Assembly: GCF_016100455.1 (NCBI RefSeq)
Contig: NZ_JACFSK010000002.1
Span: 82,350-146,349 of the forward strand
Length of the DNA stretch: 64,000 nt
Reading direction: 5' to 3'
From: Bartonella sp. M0283
GTDB lineage: Bacteria > Pseudomonadota > Alphaproteobacteria > Rhizobiales > Rhizobiaceae
Part shown: positions 57,700-64,000 of the stretch, in pieces
How positions within the stretch are numbered: position 1 is the first letter of the stretch
Layout: each line of letters starts with the position of its first letter
The notes under the pieces: model-generated
The model's input: only the letters and a program-made list of their open reading frames with translations
Database searches by the model: none
What the model was told of the DNA's origin: nothing
Translations under genes and position numbers: made by a program

Positions 57700-57862
57700 A
57701 CGGTGTAAAGCCGCTAATAAGCCTTGTTTACTCAAAGAGCAATGCCAAATCCCCAAAAAAATGAACTTATCAGGGCAAATTTTGAATATTTTTGTTTTGG
57801 AGGCTAGACACTCGAAATTTTAATGTTATAAACCCAACCGCTCCGGTTAAAAAATCGGGCGT

Positions 57863-57938
<76 letters not shown>

Positions 57939-58696
57939 TCTCAACTTTTCACCTTTTTATCCTAATGTTTTTATTAATTATTCTCTTGAGTAAGAGAATA
58001 GAAAAGCATTCCAATCGTTCTGACGCTTTTGAATTGTCTCATCGGCCAATTCTCGCTGATCATCTGTCTTTTATATAAAAAGATACGCTTTTTTCAGCTT
58101 CACAAACCAAATCGATTTCAATTGCACTATTGTGGCTCCGGAATTTTTATATGAAACGCATTCATCCTCGCACATTTAATGGGAATCTATTTACCTTGCC
58201 CGTATCCAAACCTCAGGGAAATAATTACCAAATATTTCTTTGGTTTGTGTTTGCCCATTTTTCCAGCATGTAAATTTCGTTTCACAATGCAACGGGAATT
58301 CTAAGTCTTTTGAAGGAACGGCAAACTCCGAAAGAACTTGGTTGCTCATACTTGGATTCTATCTTGTAGACTGTTATTAACCACGCTAACCAATTAGGCA
58401 CGACAAGCATTTCTGGTAAAAAGTGGATATGACATCTAGGATTTTCTATTGTCTTTTAAAAAAATAAAACGAAGTTTCAATTTTCAAAATAATGGAAATA
58501 CGTACTTTTAATTTATTACCTTTTATAAACGGTGTGTTTACGCATTTTTCTTTTATTTGTCGAGTTAAGTTTTGTAAATGTTAATAAAATACTTATAGGA
58601 AAAATTGAAACTGGACAAAAATCACTTTTTAAACATGATAATCTATTTAAAATATTTCAAAATCGAAGTTTAAAAGGTAACTACAAAAGAAAAAAT
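57939..58696. other. gene-free AT-rich region downstream of tRNA-Phe
   Basis: About 760 bases. G+C falls visibly, especially from 58440 on. Short open frames are unsupported, and one overlaps the tRNA. I see no integrase gene and no direct repeat of the tRNA end. Confidence 0.5.
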
Positions 58697-59866
58697 TTAT
58701 TTTTTGAAATCTATAACGTGCTCAGTACGCATTCGCTTTGCAAGGTTATTACCAACGACCATCATAGGCATATAGCGACGACTATCCGGAATTACACGAG
58801 TTGTTTCACCGACAACTTCAAAGCCAGCAGAAACTCCGGCGAGCTTTAACAGCTTATTGTTTTGAACGTATATTCCACGAATTGTGGAATTTCCAATCAC
58901 ATATGTACCTATGCTATTATTTTTCAGGACCCTATATGCTTCTTTCGTTTGTTGTATCAAATCCGAAAAATAACGAGCAAGCATATATTTACTTTTACGT
59001 TCAAGGAGATCCAATCCGAGATCATGAAGTACATCTGAAAATTTGCCGCTAATAGTGTCGTTCAAAGCTCGCTCGGCACCAATTTCACTTATGCGAATTT
59101 TTCGAAGATTAGCCAATGAATAACCTAACCATACAAGCGACAAACGGTGCCCCCTCATATAATCAATAGCATTTAGGTAAGGAGGAGATGTAACAATACA
59201 ATCTACAGAATTGCTTTTAACAACAGTTAGTTTTCTCGCATCCCCCACATAAGTTCTCGCATTCAGTTTAATTGAAGATACATCAAGCGCCCTTAAAAGG
59301 TGATCAAGAGAGAGTCTCATCGCACTAAAGACATCAAAATCATTTTCACGAATTGTCCTGTGAGGCCGACTATGAGCGGTATCTCTGGCCAGCGATGCTT
59401 TAGGTTCTTTTGTTATAATTAGTCTGGATAAAGTGACTTTCAGAAGACTTAAGACAATCTTAGAAACATTGATTGGTTGTGCATGCAAATAATACGATAA
59501 TTTACGAAGCTGCTCTTTCTGTTTAGGTGCGAACCAAAAATCAATGAAATTTTTAGTTTGAATATCATCATCTATCCAAGGTAAATACACTTGATCCTTT
59601 TCCGATAGACAACGTTCTAATAATATTTCTAAACCTGCTCGAACTTCATTTTCATCAACTGATGTTGATCCAACACGTGAAATGAGCTCAGCAAGAGGAT
59701 CTATGTCGATCCCTATGGCAGCAATACCATTACGCGCCGCTTGCGATAATACCATACCGGAACCCGCCATCGGATCTAATACAACTTGGCCGGCTCTCAG
59801 ATTTTTTAGTTTCTCAAGTGCAATTTCAGGCGCCATACGTGCAGGAAATGGGTGTATATATTTCAT
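58697..59866 (-). CDS. site-specific DNA methyltransferase (N4-cytosine/N6-adenine type)
   Basis: A 389-residue methyltransferase. It begins with MKYIHPFPARMAPEIAL, a patch common in DNA N4/N6 methylases. It has the SAM-binding motif I DPMAGSGM at residues 31-38, followed by IGIDIDP. The catalytic motif IV TSPPYLNAIDYM is near residue 225; TSPPY favours N4-cytosine methylation. AAAGGT lies ahead of the ATG. The gene is AT-rich compared with the core genes. It is transcribed in the same direction as the Z1 ATPase gene upstream (435 bases apart). No type II endonuclease gene is evident next to it, so it could be a solitary methylase or part of a Z1-based system. Confidence 0.88.
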   Translation of the reverse strand: MKYIHPFPARMAPEIALEKLKNLRAGQVVLDPMAGSGMVLSQAARNGIAAIGIDIDPLAELISRVGSTSVDENEVRAGLEILLERCLSEKDQVYLPWIDDDIQTKNFIDFWFAPKQKEQLRKLSYYLHAQPINVSKIVLSLLKVTLSRLIITKEPKASLARDTAHSRPHRTIRENDFDVFSAMRLSLDHLLRALDVSSIKLNARTYVGDARKLTVVKSNSVDCIVTSPPYLNAIDYMRGHRLSLVWLGYSLANLRKIRISEIGAERALNDTISGKFSDVLHDLGLDLLERKSKYMLARYFSDLIQQTKEAYRVLKNNSIGTYVIGNSTIRGIYVQNNKLLKLAGVSAGFEVVGETTRVIPDSRRYMPMMVVGNNLAKRMRTEHVIDFKK

Positions 59867-60301
59867 TCACAAATTTACCTTTAATTGTTTCTGAAAAACG
59901 TCCGAGGTGCTATTTTGCAAATCATCTCAATTTTTTCCGCGATTTCATCACGGCTTTTATAACAATCTAATTTCAAGATACAATGGTGTTGTCTGTGATT
60001 TTTATGAGTCCTTTGTACACACCCTCGGGAAATAGACACTTACGCAAAATTATTACATTGTTCACTTAAGACGATTTAACTGTACCGTTAGACATCAAAG
60101 GCATTCTATACCCCGACAATTTAAGTCCAACAAATAAAATTCGAAAACGCGTTTTTTCGCAGAATAACACATTATTTTACGCTGGCTTATTCTTCAATAA
60201 TAAAATCTATATTATTTATTCGAATCACATCGCATGATAATATCATTATATTAAATATAAAAATATTATCAAACTTAATTTTGTATTTTATAATAACCGA
60301 T
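59867..60301. other. gap between methyltransferase and Z1 ATPase genes
   Basis: About 435 AT-rich bases, with the part near 60200-60300 mostly A and T. No frame is supported. It could hold the methyltransferase promoter or the remains of a lost gene. Confidence 0.45.
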
Positions 60302-62143
60302 TCATTTTTTATTTCTAATAAATTTAATTGCGTCTCCATTAATCTTATAAAATAGCCGAGCATATCCGTCTTTATTGCGAAATATTTTTAGATGATGCTT
60401 TGCATTTGGATGTTCACTTCGAGAAAATTCATTATTTGAAAAAATTCCTTTTTTACGCCGAATATTTTTGATTTCATCATCACTATACTTACTATTACTT
60501 TTCCCAAAATGACTGGTTTTATGGAACGAAATATCAGTCTTAGGGTCTTCGGATAAATCACGCTTTATATATTCGTATAGGTATTGAGGAAACTCTTCTT
60601 CAGAAAATGTTTCACGCAAACTATCTAACATTTGACTGTTCGTACGGTTTGCTCTATCCATGACCTTATCATAATTGTCGTTATACTTAAACAAATGAAA
60701 TGACATCTCTCCGTCTTCAAAATCTACAGTGGACTTATCAATGGAATTAGAAGATGTAGGGATTGTCTTATGATCTGAAAGCCAAACAGGCGCTCCCGAC
60801 GAACTACGCATAGCAGAAATCGCGAGATTGTGAAATTCAAAACACTTGCTCCAGTTCTTCAAAAGATCGGTTGGACACCACAACTGGAAATAATTCTTAT
60901 ATTCTTTTCTGGCACCGAACATGCGAGCCCGCTGAATATAGGTATCCTGAGAAAATTTTCCTTTCACACTTCTTGTGAAATACATTGACAATAAATTATC
61001 AAAAGTCACACCTCTTGAAATAATATTTCCTCCAGCTGCAAATGAGAAAAGACATTTTGGTTTAGCTATATCTGATACTTTTGCACTAAATTTACTTGAA
61101 TTTATCTCTACTATTGTATTTTTATAAATATTTCTCAGAACAAATTCTACAATTTCGTCTGGTCCTTTGTCACTGTATTCGTTCGCTATTTCTTCAAGTT
61201 TTTCAACGATCTCGCCAAATGATGGATTGCCTTTTGTAGAAAGTGTACGAATAGTCTTTCGTATAGCAGCAATATCGTTATCATGTTCATTTTTCTTGCC
61301 GCTTGTATGGACTAACATCGTAAAATTTTTCTCAAAACCACGCATATGTTGTTCAGCCACACCACACAAAAAATGTAAGATTGCATTTTTCAATTCATCT
61401 CTTTCAGATCCTTTATCGGCATCAAACGTATGCAAACGATAATCTACCACCCCGTTGGAGGGAAAGAAAAATTCTTGCCCCACATAATCCGGATGCGGGC
61501 GAAATTCCACCCATGATTCACTATCATTCTCGAATGTATTGTTTAGGTTTAACCTAGCTGGTGTCGCAGTGACACCTATATACTGCCCGGTTTCCCCAAG
61601 AAGGTCATGTATGAGTTGGTTAATTCTCGTTTTTTCTTTCTTGTTTACCTTCGCATTAGGAGACGCAAAATCTGCTTCGTCATCAATAACTACAATATGT
61701 TTTCGATGTTGAAGAAGAGTTTTAAGTTTTTCTAAATCCCTGGCATTTTTTTTAGAAAAGATAACCCATTTTCTTTGATTAAAATCGTCTAGTTCTTGCG
61801 AGAGTTCATTATACTGCTTTGGTGAAGGACTAAGACCCGATTCACGAAATCTAGAAAGACTTTGTTCCAGCAGATCTACGCTGTCAGTAACAAGATTAAT
61901 GATGACATCTGTGCCTTTATCAAGCAGTTTCGCATTCAAAGCTATCATCATCTCTGTTTTTCCGCTTTGAGGTTCCCCAAATATAACAAACGATCTACTG
62001 CGGTTCTTAATCACATTTTCAATTGTTTTTTCTACAGTTTCTTCAATCGCCTTAGTATCAATTCCTCGCTCCTTCAATACCTTCAGCCTGTTTGAATATT
62101 GTTGGTTGCCTACGTTACCAACCACCTTCTTCCAATCTTTCAT
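60302..62143 (-). CDS. Z1 domain-type superfamily 2 ATPase
   Basis: The ATG at 62143 (MKDWKKVV) is used; a TTG one codon upstream is possible. The ~613-residue protein has a Walker A GEPQSGKTEMM near residue 58, a DEAD-like Walker B VVIDDEADFASP near residue 155, and motif III-like GVTATPARL near residue 193. The second half has GGNIISRGVTFDNLLSMYF near residue 395 and DTYIQRARMFGARKEYKNYF near residue 420, which resemble the Z1 domain consensus (SRG-T-L then DT-Q--R-FG-R). Z1 proteins accompany methylases and nucleases in restriction-like conflict systems. The C-terminal ~130 residues are charged and unrecognised. Its partner here is the methyltransferase; no nuclease is visible. Confidence 0.78.
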   Translation of the reverse strand: MKDWKKVVGNVGNQQYSNRLKVLKERGIDTKAIEETVEKTIENVIKNRSRSFVIFGEPQSGKTEMMIALNAKLLDKGTDVIINLVTDSVDLLEQSLSRFRESGLSPSPKQYNELSQELDDFNQRKWVIFSKKNARDLEKLKTLLQHRKHIVVIDDEADFASPNAKVNKKEKTRINQLIHDLLGETGQYIGVTATPARLNLNNTFENDSESWVEFRPHPDYVGQEFFFPSNGVVDYRLHTFDADKGSERDELKNAILHFLCGVAEQHMRGFEKNFTMLVHTSGKKNEHDNDIAAIRKTIRTLSTKGNPSFGEIVEKLEEIANEYSDKGPDEIVEFVLRNIYKNTIVEINSSKFSAKVSDIAKPKCLFSFAAGGNIISRGVTFDNLLSMYFTRSVKGKFSQDTYIQRARMFGARKEYKNYFQLWCPTDLLKNWSKCFEFHNLAISAMRSSSGAPVWLSDHKTIPTSSNSIDKSTVDFEDGEMSFHLFKYNDNYDKVMDRANRTNSQMLDSLRETFSEEEFPQYLYEYIKRDLSEDPKTDISFHKTSHFGKSNSKYSDDEIKNIRRKKGIFSNNEFSRSEHPNAKHHLKIFRNKDGYARLFYKINGDAIKFIRNKK

Positions 62144-63995
<1,852 letters not shown>

Positions 63996-64000
63996 CCAAG

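Overview
The window looks like a chromosomal segment of an alphaproteobacterium of the order Hyphomicrobiales (Rhizobiales). Supporting points are the zwf-pgl-edd Entner-Doudoroff cluster, a PdhS/DivJ/PleC-type histidine kinase with a CtrA-box match at its start, a tRNA-His without an encoded G-1, a serC leader RNA, PutA with an Lrp-type PutR, and an RpoH of the alphaproteobacterial kind. Intermediate base composition, a complete urease cluster and small intergenic relics would fit a Bartonellaceae/Brucellaceae relative, perhaps a gut-type Bartonella. That genus-level guess is inference only.

Layout. 0.2-2.3 kb: a LysR regulator divergent from an LrgA/LrgB-like membrane pair. 2.7-7.8 kb: folD, converging on the zwf-pgl-edd operon. 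8.1-10.9 kb: a puuA-puuB-like polyamine catabolism pair. 11.5-12.6 kb: tRNA-His and a tandem array of structured ~115-bp repeats. 12.6-15.1 kb: pyrD, a DUF952 protein, a small secreted protein and mscL. 15.4-21.5 kb: a soluble PAS histidine kinase and an FtsK translocase without an N-terminal membrane domain. 21.7-27.7 kb: a proline module (putA, putR, a ProP-like transporter) with a clear palindromic operator candidate. 28.1-34.0 kb: an orphan membrane protein and a tandem segmental duplication carrying two aldehyde dehydrogenases, an rluD fragment and intact rluD. 34.2-39.2 kb: rpoH, a large single-pass membrane protein and purA. 39.5-41.9 kb: a 22-bp repeat array, then a glpT that reads like an enterobacterial gene. 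42.4-46.3 kb: a three-subunit membrane-bound flavoprotein dehydrogenase of the gluconate 2-dehydrogenase type. 46.9-51.7 kb: an acetyltransferase, serA, serC with a leader RNA, an NmrA-like protein and a lipoprotein. 51.8-57.5 kb: the urease cluster ureD-A-J-B-C-E-F-G. 57.6-64 kb: tRNA-Glu, tRNA-Phe, an AT-rich accessory island with a DNA methyltransferase and a Z1-type ATPase, then initiator tRNA-Met.

How the genes fit together. Sugar acids may be oxidised in the periplasm by the gluconate-dehydrogenase-like complex, and hexose phosphates enter the Entner-Doudoroff route through zwf-pgl-edd. Proline, putrescine, glycerol 3-phosphate and urea each have an uptake or catabolic module here, which suggests a nitrogen- and carbon-scavenging, host-associated lifestyle. 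The kinase and FtsK belong to cell-cycle control and chromosome segregation.

The most notable items for follow-up are the structured repeat array (11.84-12.56 kb), the aldehyde dehydrogenase/rluD segmental duplication, the probable inter-class transfer of glpT next to a 22-bp repeat array, and the tRNA-flanked methyltransferase/Z1 ATPase island, which may be an incomplete or little-described defence system. No similarity search was available; family calls rest on motifs recognised by eye.
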